DNA of 21,591 nucleotides, from NCBI GenBank assembly GCA_910579075.1, contig CAJTSV010000041.1:1-21591 (forward strand), written 5' to 3'. Positions within the stretch are counted from its first letter, which is position 1, and every line of letters starts with the position of its first letter. The notes beneath the pieces were generated by a model, which had not been told where the DNA came from, ran no database searches, and saw only the letters and a program-made list of their open reading frames with translations. The stretch is from an uncultured Eubacterium sp. GTDB lineage: Bacteria > Bacillota > Clostridia > Lachnospirales > Lachnospiraceae. A program made the position numbers and the translations under genes. This document shows, one piece after another, positions 1-7,781 of the stretch.

Positions 1-498
1 CCTCTTGGAATATCCGAACAGAGCCGGAGTGTGTGGAGAGAGATGAAATTGGTGTCCTTTTTGATCTATGCAATGTTACTTCCAGATAAAGAAACTATCT
101 TTTCACATGATTTTTTAGAGCTGTCTAAAAACGCTTTTATTGAAAAACGTAAAAAAACCGACAGCAACTTTGTCAATTCGGCTAAAGTTGGTGCGTATGG
201 TGAAGTCCCCCTGGACAATAACGCAACAGAATCCACACTGCGGGGTTTTTGTATTGGCAAGCACAACTGGCGGCTGATCGACACCATCCGCGGGGCCAAA
301 TCCAGCGCCATAATCTACAGCATCACGGAAACCGCAAAAGCAAATGGATTGAAAGTCTATGAATATGTGGAATATCTGCTGACTGAGATACCGAAACACG
401 AAGACGACACAGACTTATCGTTCCTGGATGACCTGCTCCCATGGCCACCGAATCTCCCGGAGTATTGCCGGAAGTCCAATAAATTTGAAGTGAAATAA
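1..498 (+). pseudogene. IS66-family transposase, C-terminal fragment
   Basis: The reading frame is open to the left edge, so the start is not in the window. From about base 205 onward it matches the end of IS66 DDE transposases: the block VPLDNNATESTLRGFCIGKH holds the conserved late catalytic region, followed by NW, DTIRGAKSSAIIYS, ETAKANGL and the closing LDDLLPWPPNLPEYCR tail typical of the IS66 C-terminal domain. The stretch before it (about bases 1-195) does not look like normal IS66 sequence; YGEVPLDNN should be preceded by a residue run ending in FLTDGE. I infer an internal deletion or scar there. No IS66 partner genes (tnpA, tnpB) are visible. This is a dead fragment rather than an active copy, although the left part cannot be judged from this window. 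Confidence 0.8.
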
Positions 499-499
499 G

Positions 500-545
500 A
501 ACTGGAGCAAGTCTGCTGCTATAATACAGGATTGCTCCAGTTTTT
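500..545 (+). terminator. Strong hairpin after the IS66 fragment
   Basis: AACTGGAGCAA (500-510) is a perfect reverse complement of TTGCTCCAGTT (532-542), with a 21-base loop, and the right arm runs into TTTTT. The position two bases after the transposase stop suits a rho-independent terminator, although the loop is long. It could instead mark a mobile-element boundary. Confidence 0.6.
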
Positions 546-1216
546 CATAGGTACTCACTATTTACCGTTTACAAAAGAACAAGCTGTTATAGATTATCTT
601 GAAGGAAATAAATCCAGGACGCAGATATGTGAAGAACTATGTATATCTTCAAGAACTATTCAGGATCGGGCCTTAATTTATAATAAACATGGAATTGCAG
701 GCTTTTCAAGAAAAATACGGAACCGGTCTTATTCGAAAGAGTTTAAAATGAAAGTAGTTGAGGAATATATAAGGGGCGAAGGATCTTCCATTGATTTGGG
801 AATAAAATATGATATTCCTTCCGGTCTTTTAAGAAGCTGGGTAAGGATGTATAATGCCAATAGAGATTAAGGATTGCTATCCGAAACAGGAGGCCTGTAT
901 GGCGGAAGCACGAAGAAAAACAACACTTGAAGAACGGAAAGAAATTGTTGATGATTGTATCAGTCATAATCGTAACTATAAAGACACTGCCGAAAAATTT
1001 GATGTTTCTTATAGCCAGGTTTATTCCTGGGTAAAAAAATATGATGTCGACGGGGCAGGCGGATTAACGGACCGGAGAGGGCATCACAAAACAGATGATG
1101 AAGCAGATGAATCAGAACGCTTAAGACGTGAAAATCTGCGATTGAAACGCCAGCTGGAAGAACAGGATACGGCAGTTGAACTGTTAAAAAAAGTGAAAGA
1201 ATTCGAAGGGATGTGA
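532..1216 (+). pseudogene. IS3-family transposase orfA, frameshifted
   Basis: orfA supplies the DNA-binding half of the IS3 transposase. The first part (532-870) carries an HTH around QICEELCISSRTIQ and a second one around DLGIKYDIPSGLLRSW, then stops after YNANRD. The reading continues in another frame from about 862, as IKDCYPKQEACMAEARRKTT, with a third HTH-like unit (DTAEKFDVSYSQVYSWVKKY) and a closing coiled coil of Arg, Leu and Glu that ends KKVKEFEGM at 1213. The join needs about two extra bases near 865 to read NREL-KDY, so this is a real frameshift and not the programmed one, which in this family lies at the orfA/orfB junction. The codon where a Met start is expected (562-564) is TTA. 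Confidence 0.75.
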
Positions 1217-1690
1217 GGCCTGGCAAAGTACGCCATGAGTCAAAATATTTAGCAGTCCAGTATTTTTATACAGAGAAAAACCGGGGTATAGAATGGATGT
1301 GCAAACAGCTTGAAATATCAAGGGCTGCTTATTATAAATGGCTGCATCGTGAAGTGCCTTATGAGGAACTTGAAAATATCAGGCTCGCAGAACTTATCAA
1401 AGAGTATGATGGACGCTTTTGTCATATCTCGGGATACCGGCGAATGACATCCTGGATCAATCATTTTAATCATACCTGCTACAGCAGGAACAGGGTTCAC
1501 AGAATTATGAAAAAGCCGGATATCCATTCCGTAATCCGTAAAAAGAAGAAAAAGTATATTTATTCCAATCCAGATGAAACGGCAGAAAATATACTTCAAA
1601 GGGATTTTTATGCTGCTCCCAATCAAAAACGGGCTGCAGATGTAACGGAATTCAAAGTCCCCGGGGAGAAGAAGAAACTGTATTTAAAAA
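532..1690 (+). mobile_element. Decayed IS3-family (IS150-type) insertion sequence
   Basis: The stretch holds an orfA with two helix-turn-helix units and a leucine-zipper-like tail, followed by an overlapping orfB, the layout of IS150-group IS3 elements. Three lesions are visible. The expected start codon before the residues PFTKEQ reads TTA at 562-564. orfA is frameshifted near 865. orfB breaks off at about 1687, after the sequence for VPGEKKKLYL. No terminal inverted repeat could be identified on either side, and the right half of the element is gone. The boundaries given are those of recognisable coding sequence. Confidence 0.75.
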
Positions 1691-1758
1691 AGAATATACC
1701 ATCGTTTCCCAAAAGGACATTATCGCAATTGCAGAATAGCCGGGAAAAGGCAGTCTAA
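1213..1758 (+). pseudogene. IS3-family transposase orfB, truncated
   Basis: orfB overlaps the end of orfA by four bases, as usual for IS3 elements. The N-terminal HTH_21-like region is present (YLAVQYFY, then GIEWMCKQLEISRAAYYKW, then the ISGYRRM block and NRVHRIMKK). The integrase core begins with RAADVTEFKVPGEKKKLYL, whose Asp is the first residue of the DDE triad. After about base 1687 the sequence changes abruptly to an unrelated tail and stops. The second Asp and the Glu are missing, so no transposition activity is possible. The sequence after the break, read one frame over from about 1689, gives EYTIVSQKDIIAIAE followed by a stop, which may be the end of some other broken gene. Confidence 0.8.
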
Positions 1759-1785
1759 AGTTTAAAAGAAAGAAGGAATTGAATC

Positions 1786-1896
1786 ATGGCAAAGGAAATT
1801 CGTTTTGATATTGCGGCAGGCGGCGGTTCCGCTTACATCCACGAACAGAAAAAGTGGGAGAGGCAGCAAAGGCTCTGGAGGGCGATGAGAAAATGA
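1786..1896 (+). CDS. Small unrecognised ORF (36 aa)
   Basis: ATG at 1786 follows AGAAGGA at a workable distance of about 8 bases. The product begins MAKEIRFDIAAGGGSAYIHE and ends in a strongly basic, Trp-rich stretch (QKKWERQQRLWRAMRK). I do not recognise a family. The good ribosome site supports a real start. The position right after truncated IS3 sequence means it may equally be the beginning of a longer gene cut off by rearrangement. The rest of the gap from 1759 to 1942 shows no other feature. Confidence 0.35.
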   Translation: MAKEIRFDIAAGGGSAYIHEQKKWERQQRLWRAMRK

Positions 1897-1942
1897 ACTG
1901 GCCGCCGTTTTCCGCATCAGTTTGAAGAAAGAGACGTGAACT

Positions 1943-2386
1943 ATGGATGGAAAACAGTGCGCTGGTTCTGTTCTGGGGCTGGCCAGTCAGATAAAAAGAG
2001 TTTTTGACACGACAACGGGGCGTTGCGGAACACAGATACGAATCTTGAATTTTGTGCTGGTGTCGTATCCGGACAGGGAGATTTATCAGAAGGATATAGA
2101 AGAAGAACTGAACATACGGAGCGCATCTGTTTCCATGCTTTTAAAGAAAATGAAGGCACAGGATTTTATCCGGCGGGAAAAGGTTTCCTATGATGACCGC
2201 CTGAAGAAAGTACTGCCAACCAGCCATACGGTGGAAATGAAGGAGCAGGTTGAAAGGCATATTGCTCTGTTGGAAAAAAGACTGACAGCAGGAATTAAGG
2301 AAGAAGAACTAAGTATTTTTTCTGATGTGCTGAAAAAAATGCAGGAAAATATGGAATTGACGGAAAGGGGAAACAGGTACGGATAG
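1943..2386 (+). CDS. MarR-family transcriptional regulator
   Basis: This 147-residue protein has the MarR layout. An N-terminal helix leads into a winged helix, where IYQKDIEEELNIRSASVSML is the recognition HTH and the wing is DFIRREKVSYDDRLKKVLPT; the residues YDDRLKK correspond to the conserved DxRxK wing motif. A C-terminal dimerisation helix follows (EEELSIFSDVLKKMQENM). It lies 44 bases upstream of a MATE efflux gene in the same direction, the usual arrangement in which a MarR repressor controls the pump beside it. The ribosome site is weak (AAAGAG about 10 bases upstream). The inducer cannot be told from sequence. Confidence 0.85.
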   Translation: MDGKQCAGSVLGLASQIKRVFDTTTGRCGTQIRILNFVLVSYPDREIYQKDIEEELNIRSASVSMLLKKMKAQDFIRREKVSYDDRLKKVLPTSHTVEMKEQVERHIALLEKRLTAGIKEEELSIFSDVLKKMQENMELTERGNRYG

Positions 2387-2430
2387 GTTTTGTGTGCTTT
2401 CATCATGTATTTTGAGTTAGGAAGGTAAAA

Positions 2431-3789
2431 ATGGATACAACAGTAACAAAAACAAATCCGCTTGGTACAGAACGGATTGGGAAACTGGTACTTACGTTTG
2501 CTGTTCCAAGCATCATTTCTATGGTGGTCAACGCTTTATATAACATTGTTGACCAGATTTTTATCGGGCAGGGGGTAGGGTATCTTGGCAATGGAGCTAC
2601 CAATGTTGTTATGCCAATGACAGTGATTGCCATAGCTTTAAGCCTGCTGATTGGAGATGGAGCTGCGGCATACTTAAGTCTGAAGCTGGGCGAGGGTGAT
2701 GAAAAATCAGCAGCCAGAGGCGTGGGGTGTTCCATATCGGTCATGGTGATTGTGGGGATTATTCTGTGCATCCTGTTTCAGCTGTTTTTGGAACCATTGT
2801 GCATATTATTTGGTGCGACAGAAGATATCCTGCCTTATGCCATGGATTATGGACGGATTATTTCGTATGGAATTCTGTTTTCTTCCATTGATTCCGGTAT
2901 GGCGGGTATAATCCGTGCGGATGGCAGCCCGAAATTCAGCATGGCAGGACTGCTTTTGGGATGTATCACCAACATTATACTTGATCCGATTTTTATTTTT
3001 GTGTTCCATTGGGGTGTAAAAGGAGCGGCATGGGCGACGATTGCCGGGCAGATATTGAATGCTTTCCTGTATCTTGCTTACATTTGGAAATTTAAGAGCA
3101 TCAGACTGGATAAGGAATGTTTCCGCATCTCAGGGAAAGTCATGGCGAAAGTCAGCAGCCTTGGCGTATCAAGTTTTATCACACAGATTGCCATTGTCCT
3201 GGTTATGGCAGTTACAAATAACATACTGGTGTCCTATGGTGCAGAATCGAAATATGGAGCAGAAATCCCGCTGACGACGATTGGCATTACTATGAAAGTA
3301 AACCAGATTGTTTCTGCCATACTGCTTGGACTGGCAACAGGAGCGCAGCCTATTTTCGGCTACAATTATGGAAGCGGGCAGAAGGACAGGGTGAAGCAGG
3401 CATACCGTATTATCCTGACAGTATCTGCAATCGTTTTGATTCTGGCATTTCTGGTATTTCAGTTTGCGCCTATGAGCATTGTCCGCCTGTTTGGTTCGGA
3501 ATCGGAGCTGTACAATGAGTTTGCAGTGAAATGTTTTAAAATTTTCCTTCTGGCGTGTCCAATCAACGGGCTGCAGATGGCGACGGGCATTTTCTTCCAG
3601 GCTATCGGAAAACCAACACAGGCAGCCATCCTTTCCCTGTCCCGCCAGATTGTTTATTTGCTCCCGGCGACCTTATTGCTGCCACTGGTATTAGGGGTGG
3701 AAGGGGCATTATGGGCAGGTCCGCTGGCAGATGTGCTGGCGTTTGTAACAACTCTGGTTATGTTGAAATTATATTGGAAAAAAATTTAG
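2431..3789 (+). CDS. MATE-family multidrug/Na+ (or H+) antiporter
   Basis: The 452-residue protein has the length and the twelve hydrophobic segments of MATE transporters. It opens with the family-typical LGTERIGKLVLTFAVPSIIS, followed by MVVNALYNIVDQIFIGQGVG, and the second half repeats the fold with LGLATGAQPIFGYNYGSGQ. MATE proteins sit in the cytoplasmic membrane and expel cationic drugs or metabolites using an ion gradient. The start ATG is preceded by GGAAGGT. The gene is followed after nine bases by the kinase-like gene, with AGGAGG in between, so marR, MATE and the kinase-like gene look co-transcribed. No lesion was seen. The substrate is unknown; MATE genes of this kind in Clostridia are usually annotated only as multidrug efflux. 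Confidence 0.93.
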   Translation: MDTTVTKTNPLGTERIGKLVLTFAVPSIISMVVNALYNIVDQIFIGQGVGYLGNGATNVVMPMTVIAIALSLLIGDGAAAYLSLKLGEGDEKSAARGVGCSISVMVIVGIILCILFQLFLEPLCILFGATEDILPYAMDYGRIISYGILFSSIDSGMAGIIRADGSPKFSMAGLLLGCITNIILDPIFIFVFHWGVKGAAWATIAGQILNAFLYLAYIWKFKSIRLDKECFRISGKVMAKVSSLGVSSFITQIAIVLVMAVTNNILVSYGAESKYGAEIPLTTIGITMKVNQIVSAILLGLATGAQPIFGYNYGSGQKDRVKQAYRIILTVSAIVLILAFLVFQFAPMSIVRLFGSESELYNEFAVKCFKIFLLACPINGLQMATGIFFQAIGKPTQAAILSLSRQIVYLLPATLLLPLVLGVEGALWAGPLADVLAFVTTLVMLKLYWKKI

Positions 3790-3798
3790 GAGGTATCT

Positions 3799-4393
3799 AT
3801 GCAGGGAAGAATTATTACAATCAGCAGGCAGTGTGGAAGCGGCGGACACAGTATTGGAAACGAATTGGCAAAGAGGCTGAATGTGCCATTCTACGATAAA
3901 GAAATCATCGAAATGACGGCAAAAGAAAGTGGTTTTCATCCGCAGTTTGTGGAGGAAAAAGGGGAACATATGGAGAGCAGTATGCTCTCCAATCTGGCAA
4001 GACATCTGTCCTATGCAGGGAAATTATGAAGACTACCAGCCGCTGCAGGATCAGCTTTATTTTTCGCAGGCAAAGATTATTAAAGAACTGGCAGAAAAAG
4101 GGCCATGCGTTATTGTGGGCAGGTGTGCAGACTATATTCTGCGGGACAGGAAAGATGTATTGAATGTTTTTATCCATGCAGATATGGAGTTTAAAAAGAA
4201 GCATTGCATGGAAAGACGGCAGTTTCCAGAAGGGAATGCGGAGGATATGATTCGCAGGAGGGATAAACTGCGTGCAGACCATTACCGGTATTATACAGAC
4301 CAGAAATGGGGGGATTCGTTCCATTACCATTTATGTCTGGACAGCAGTATGTTTGGCATTGAGAAATGTGTTGACATGATTGAAGATGCCTGA
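3799..4393 (+). pseudogene. Cytidylate-kinase-like protein, frameshifted
   Basis: The N-terminal part (from ATG 3799, after AGGAGG) begins MQGRIITISRQCGSGGHSIG, a P-loop-like start seen in the cytidylate-kinase-like family, and ends in a stop at 4027-4029 just after RHLSYAGKL. One frame over, the sequence resumes as GNYEDYQPLQDQLYFSQAKI, then GPCVIVGRCADYIL, and runs to TGA at 4391-4393. A single extra base in the run GCAGGGAAATTAT near 4018-4024 explains the break. With it removed the protein would be about 197 residues, a normal family length. Either the gene is freshly broken or the base is a sequencing error. It is directly downstream of the MATE pump. The family's real substrate is not established. 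Confidence 0.8.
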
Positions 4394-4518
4394 TGAGTTT
4401 GGATTATATAACAGATGAGCAGGTAGTAAAACGTGCGAATGCAGCATTAGAGCTTGAAATAGAAAAATTGAAAGCAATGGGAGCGCCAGTTATAATTTAT
4501 GGCAGAAAAAAAGGTTAG
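4393..4518 (+). CDS. Small ORF translationally coupled to the kinase-like gene (41 aa)
   Basis: The ATG shares bases with the stop of the upstream gene (TGATG at 4391-4395), a layout that normally means translational coupling. The product starts MSLDYITDEQVVKRANAALE, continues with an acidic and basic helix (LEIEKLKAMGAP) and ends VIIYGRKKG. It looks like the front part of a small helical protein that stops early after GRKKG. I do not recognise a family. If real, it is the last gene of the marR-MATE unit. Confidence 0.5.
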   Translation: MSLDYITDEQVVKRANAALELEIEKLKAMGAPVIIYGRKKG

Positions 4519-4534
4519 CTGTCTTTCTGCCCTG

Positions 4535-4944
4535 TTAGATGCATTTTTGGAAGTGGTAAATGAAGCGGATTTTTTGTAGTGCAATGCTGTCCTGCCAGTC
4601 ATAACCGCCGTCTGTAACCGGAATGATTTCTTCTTTGTACCGTCCCGCTCTGTCCTCATGCGGCGTTTTTCGTTTTCCACAACAGTCCGGCCGGAAAGGC
4701 ATCTGGCAGAAAGCTGGTACTCCGTCACGTCTTCAAAATCTGTTCTGCACAGATGCAGCAGACAGCCGCTGTCCGTGAGCAGTCTCTGGATAACGGCCTG
4801 CATGTCATCATTTCTCTGATGATAGAAAATGCGGTTATAGTCATTCGGGCCGGCATAATGTTTCAGCTGTTCCGGAATAATATCCGGCTGCGTTTTTGTG
4901 AGATAAACAGCCAGTTTTGATATGCAGGCATAAATCAGTTCCAT
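4535..4944 (-). pseudogene. Probable IS1182-type transposase remnant
   Basis: On the minus strand from about 4944 the sequence reads MELIYACISKLAVYL, then PEQLKHYAGPNDYNRIFYH, then DFEDVTEYQLSARCLSGRTV and VENEKRRMRT. This pattern (LKHY, PNDYNR-x-x-YH, YQL-x-x-R-x-L-x-x-RTV) resembles the middle of IS1182-family transposases from Lachnospiraceae, recalled rather than searched. After MRTERDG the coding signal shifts frame to RYKEEIIPVTDGGYDWQDSI and soon ends at TAA (4535-4537); PVTDGGY could be a catalytic Asp region brought close by deletion. No start, ends or full catalytic set remain. The frame is also open for a short way above 4944. Confidence 0.45.
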
Positions 4945-5056
4945 GTCTGGCTGCCGTGAAGAATTTTTACAAAGTTTATGAATGCGAATAGGTGGAAAAT
5001 TTCATATTTTTTAGAGGAACTCTTTAGGCTGTATTGATAATGGTGTATACGAAAAA

Positions 5057-5090
5057 GCAGTTTTAATATGGCAGGAAACTGCCTCTTTTT
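5057..5090. terminator. Overlapping two-way terminator
   Basis: Two alternative stems share bases. GGCAG (5070-5074) pairs with CTGCC (5079-5083) around GAAA, and CTTTTTTT follows on the plus strand. GCAGTTT (5057-5063) pairs with AAACTGC (5076-5082), and on the minus strand this stem is followed by TTTTT (complement of 5052-5056). The second form would end the Rpn-family transcript coming from the right. The first would stop readthrough from the left. Confidence 0.65.
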
Positions 5091-5963
5091 TTACACCATT
5101 TTTGCAAAATGTTTTACAAGTGGCAAACCAGACGGGGTGATTTCAAAGTCTTCCGGCATTTCATCAATGGCCCTGTCAATGGCACTGCAGATTCCCGTCT
5201 GCTTATCATCCTCAGTGCTGCTGCAGTCTGCCTGGTTATTCCTGACCTGTGCCACAAACCATGCGTATTCCCCAAGCGGCCTGCACTTTGAAAGCATCTC
5301 CCTGTTATGTCCGTGGTTGATATTTATCATCCTGACTTTTACTTCGATGTCAGGATCAGCATCACGGAAAATCTTTTCCACTTCTGATTGAATCCGGCTT
5401 TCGTCCGTCTTTTCATTCATTCCGCTGTATCTGTGCAGCACATTCCGGCGGATTTCTTCTTTGAATGCATCGCTTAAGGACAATGTGCATTCATCCTCTT
5501 TTTCGTCTGTGCCATTGTAAAAAACAACCAGTTTCGGCAGAGGGAGCGGCAGGAGCTTTTTGCCGTACCAGTTGAGCCTTGCCGAATGGATGAATTTATC
5601 ATACAGTTTTCCTGCATACATAAATTCGCGGACGGGCATGTTTGGGTTGTAGGAACTCTGCTGTTCGTACAATTCTAAGGTCCTGTAAAGGCTTACGATT
5701 TCCGAAACAAGGATGGAAAGGTCATTTTTCATGCCCATGTAGACCACGTCCTCAATTGTATTGATGGTAACAGCAGAGATGTCATCATAAGACGTGCCGT
5801 GGATGGCGTTGTAAAGTGACAGCGTCCAGCGCTTGTTTTCCTCACGTCCGAATAAAAATCCAAGCAGCCGGGATTTTTATTCGCGGTTTCCGGTGCCTTT
5901 TAACTGGTTTTCCAGTTCACGGATGCGTTCTTCCAGTTTTTCATAAGTTTTCTTTTCTGCCAT
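5091..5963 (-). pseudogene. Rpn-family (PD-(D/E)XK) nuclease/putative transposase, in-frame stop
   Basis: A start ATG at 5963, with AGGGAGA just upstream, opens MAEKKTYEKLEERIRELENQ, a short coiled coil. Codon 29 is TAA (5877-5879). The same frame then continues without a break for 261 codons through SRLLGFLFGREENKRWTLSL, YDDISAVTINTIEDVVYMGM, then MPVREFMYAGKLYDKF and LPLPKLVVFYNGTDEKEDE. These blocks are typical of Rpn-family recombination-promoting nucleases. The C-terminus (DEMPEDFEI, then PSGLPLVKHFAKMV) looks shorter than usual, as if the regular tail were replaced. The whole frame is 290 positions. With the stop, only a 28-aa peptide would be made, unless translation restarts at the GTG of 5745-5747. 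The gene is inferred dead by one substitution. Confidence 0.8.
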
Positions 5964-5994
5964 TTTATTCTCCCTGCTGTTTCATGGGTTTATT

Positions 5995-6672
5995 TTACCA
6001 TGATACGGGGCAGCCTGCAAGTTTTGTCTGCGGTGCATGGTTATCGTATGATTCTGGTGTCCTTTGGAAGATTATGGCTGTGTACACTGATATAGTCCCG
6101 TTATAATTCCCTGACAATATTTCTATATAATCAGGAAGACAGAGATCAATCGCACTATCTGTATAATTATGGACAAACACATATTCAAAATCTTTATGAA
6201 CGCGGCTGGAAACCTCGATCCCTTCTGGTATCCTCTCCAGTATAGGACGAATCTGCTGTGCAGTTATGATATGCTGATAAAAATCATGGTAGAAAGCTGC
6301 TTCTGCATCGGCACATATATAATATGCATGTCCGCTCCCATATTTATGGACAGTCAGAGCCGGGTAGCCTTTGTAGAAATTGTCTGCATATTCCATGAGT
6401 GGGACAGCGGCCTTTAGGCGGACCAAATCGCAGAGATGCCGGCAGGCATAGCTTTCTTTCAGATGAAGTTCATTGCCATTGACAGGAAGGAAATGGTTGG
6501 TTTCTCCGTCGCAGAGCCCGTCAATTTCTTCGCTGTGCAGCCCGAGCACATCGGCCAGGCCATGCCGAGTCCCTCCCGGGTGGCACAGGTCGGTTTCATT
6601 TACAATGCTGCTCCAATAAGTCATAATGAGTATTCCGCGATTTTGAAAGATATGCAATATACACAAAATCAT
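5995..6672 (-). pseudogene. GH42 beta-galactosidase, C-terminal fragment
   Basis: From about 6640 on the minus strand the protein reads GILIMTYWSSIVNETDLCHP, then GLADVLGLHSEEIDGL, LMEYADNFYKGYPALTVHKY and GSGHAYYICADAE. This is the trimerisation (glutamine-amidotransferase-like) domain and C-terminal beta domain of GH42 beta-galactosidases. The N-terminal TIM barrel with the two catalytic Glu residues, which makes up more than half of the enzyme, is absent. The residues before ILIMTYW are unrelated junction sequence. The cut lies right before the rbs promoter, so the ribose operon was joined to, or inserted into, an older beta-galactosidase locus. No activity is expected. Confidence 0.8.
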
Positions 6673-6713
6673 TCTCTAAAAACTATGCAGAACAGCGAAA
6701 ATCACAATCCGCA

Positions 6714-6742
6714 TTGACAAATCTCTACACAGCATATATACT
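6714..6742 (+). promoter_or_regulatory. rbs operon promoter
   Basis: TTGACA (6714-6719), a 17-base spacer and TATACT (6737-6742) form a near-consensus sigma-A promoter 49 bases before the rbsR start. This is the only strong promoter seen before rbsR. Confidence 0.8.
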
Positions 6743-6752
6743 TTAACCAATA

Positions 6753-6768
6753 AGAAACGCGTTTCAAA
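6753..6768. promoter_or_regulatory. Candidate RbsR (LacI-type) operator
   Basis: GAAACGCGTTTC (6754-6765) is a perfect 12-base palindrome with the central CG that LacI/PurR/RbsR-type repressors favour. It starts 11 bases after the -10 box, covering the first transcribed bases, an ideal position for repression. A further half-site-like CGAAAC follows at 6772-6777. It differs from the usual CcpA cre core (AAAGCGCTTT), so RbsR is the more natural binder. Confidence 0.7.
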
Positions 6769-6790
6769 TATCGAAACGGAGGAAACAGAA

Positions 6791-7777
6791 ATGGCAGGCA
6801 TCCGGGAAGTTGCAAAATTAGCCGGGGTTTCCGCTTCTACCGTATCAAGGGTCATGAACGGGACAGCAAATGTAGATGAAGACAAGAAGCAGAGGGTTCT
6901 GGCGGCGATAGAAGAAACGGGTTTCAAACCAAATGAACTGGCAAGGGCACTGTTCAAGCAGTCATCCAAAATTATCGGAGTCATTGTTCCAAACATTGAA
7001 AACCCCTTCTACAACGAGCTTGCAAAAGCAGTGGAGGAGGAGGCATACCGGAATGGCTACCGGATGCTTTTGTGCAATTCCAATAACAATACGGAAAAAG
7101 AGCTGATGAACATTCAGATTCTGAACCAGATGAAAGCAGACGGAATCATTATCCTGACGTACAGTGACAAGACCGGACAGGAGCTGGCCAGATGCAGGCT
7201 TCCGACAGTCGTTGTAGACCGGCGGCTGACCGGGAGCGGACAGAGTGCTTCTATCGAAGCAGACCATTACAAGGGCGGGCAGATGGCCACGGAGCATCTG
7301 TTAAGCTGTGGCTGCCGCAATGTAGTATTTTTAAGGGGGCCTCTGGAATTATCCAGCGGGCTGCGCAGGTATCAGGGTTATCAGAAGGCCTGCAGGGAAC
7401 ATGGCGTAAAAGAGCAGTACGTGGACTGCCTGTATGAGTATGAAGACGGGCTGCGTGCGGCAAAAGAGCTGGTGGAGCGGTTTCCGGAAGCGGACGGTAT
7501 CATCGCAAGCAACGATATGGTTGCAATTGCTTCGTATAAGATACTGACAAATGCGGGGTACCGCGTGCCGCAGGACATCCAGATTATCGGATTTGACAAT
7601 ATCCGGTTCAGCTGGCTGTTTACGCCGGAATTTACAACCATTATCCAGCCGATTACACAAATGGGGACAATGGCAGTCCAGATTATTATCCGCCATGGGC
7701 AGGGGCTGCCGTTCCAGCAGGAAAACATACTGGACGTTTCTTTGGTAGAACGCCAGACGACAAGGAGAAAGGAGTGA
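6791..7777 (+). CDS. rbsR: LacI-family ribose operon repressor
   Basis: The 328-residue protein starts MAGIREVAKLAGVSASTVSR, the LacI-type HTH (about residues 4-24), followed by the hinge helix and GFKPNELARAL. A periplasmic-binding-protein-like sensor domain comes next, with IIGVIVPNIENPFYNELAKA and, near the end, ASNDMVAIASYKI and IQIIGFDNI. The start has GGAGG eight bases upstream. It is the first gene of the ribose operon, and its own promoter carries the matching palindrome, so autorepression relieved by ribose or a ribose phosphate is the likely mode. The family assignment is firm. The specific name rests on the genes that follow. Confidence 0.9.
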   Translation: MAGIREVAKLAGVSASTVSRVMNGTANVDEDKKQRVLAAIEETGFKPNELARALFKQSSKIIGVIVPNIENPFYNELAKAVEEEAYRNGYRMLLCNSNNNTEKELMNIQILNQMKADGIIILTYSDKTGQELARCRLPTVVVDRRLTGSGQSASIEADHYKGGQMATEHLLSCGCRNVVFLRGPLELSSGLRRYQGYQKACREHGVKEQYVDCLYEYEDGLRAAKELVERFPEADGIIASNDMVAIASYKILTNAGYRVPQDIQIIGFDNIRFSWLFTPEFTTIIQPITQMGTMAVQIIIRHGQGLPFQQENILDVSLVERQTTRRKE

Positions 7778-7781
7778 AGCT

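Noticed and set aside
5816..6717. Several plus-strand open frames of 80-96 codons
   Set aside because: They are antisense to the Rpn-family gene and the beta-galactosidase fragment, with no independent support.
6754..6765. CcpA cre site
   Set aside because: GAAACGCGTTTC lacks the usual AAAGCGCTTT core. The adjacent LacI-type gene makes an RbsR operator more likely, although CcpA binding is not excluded.
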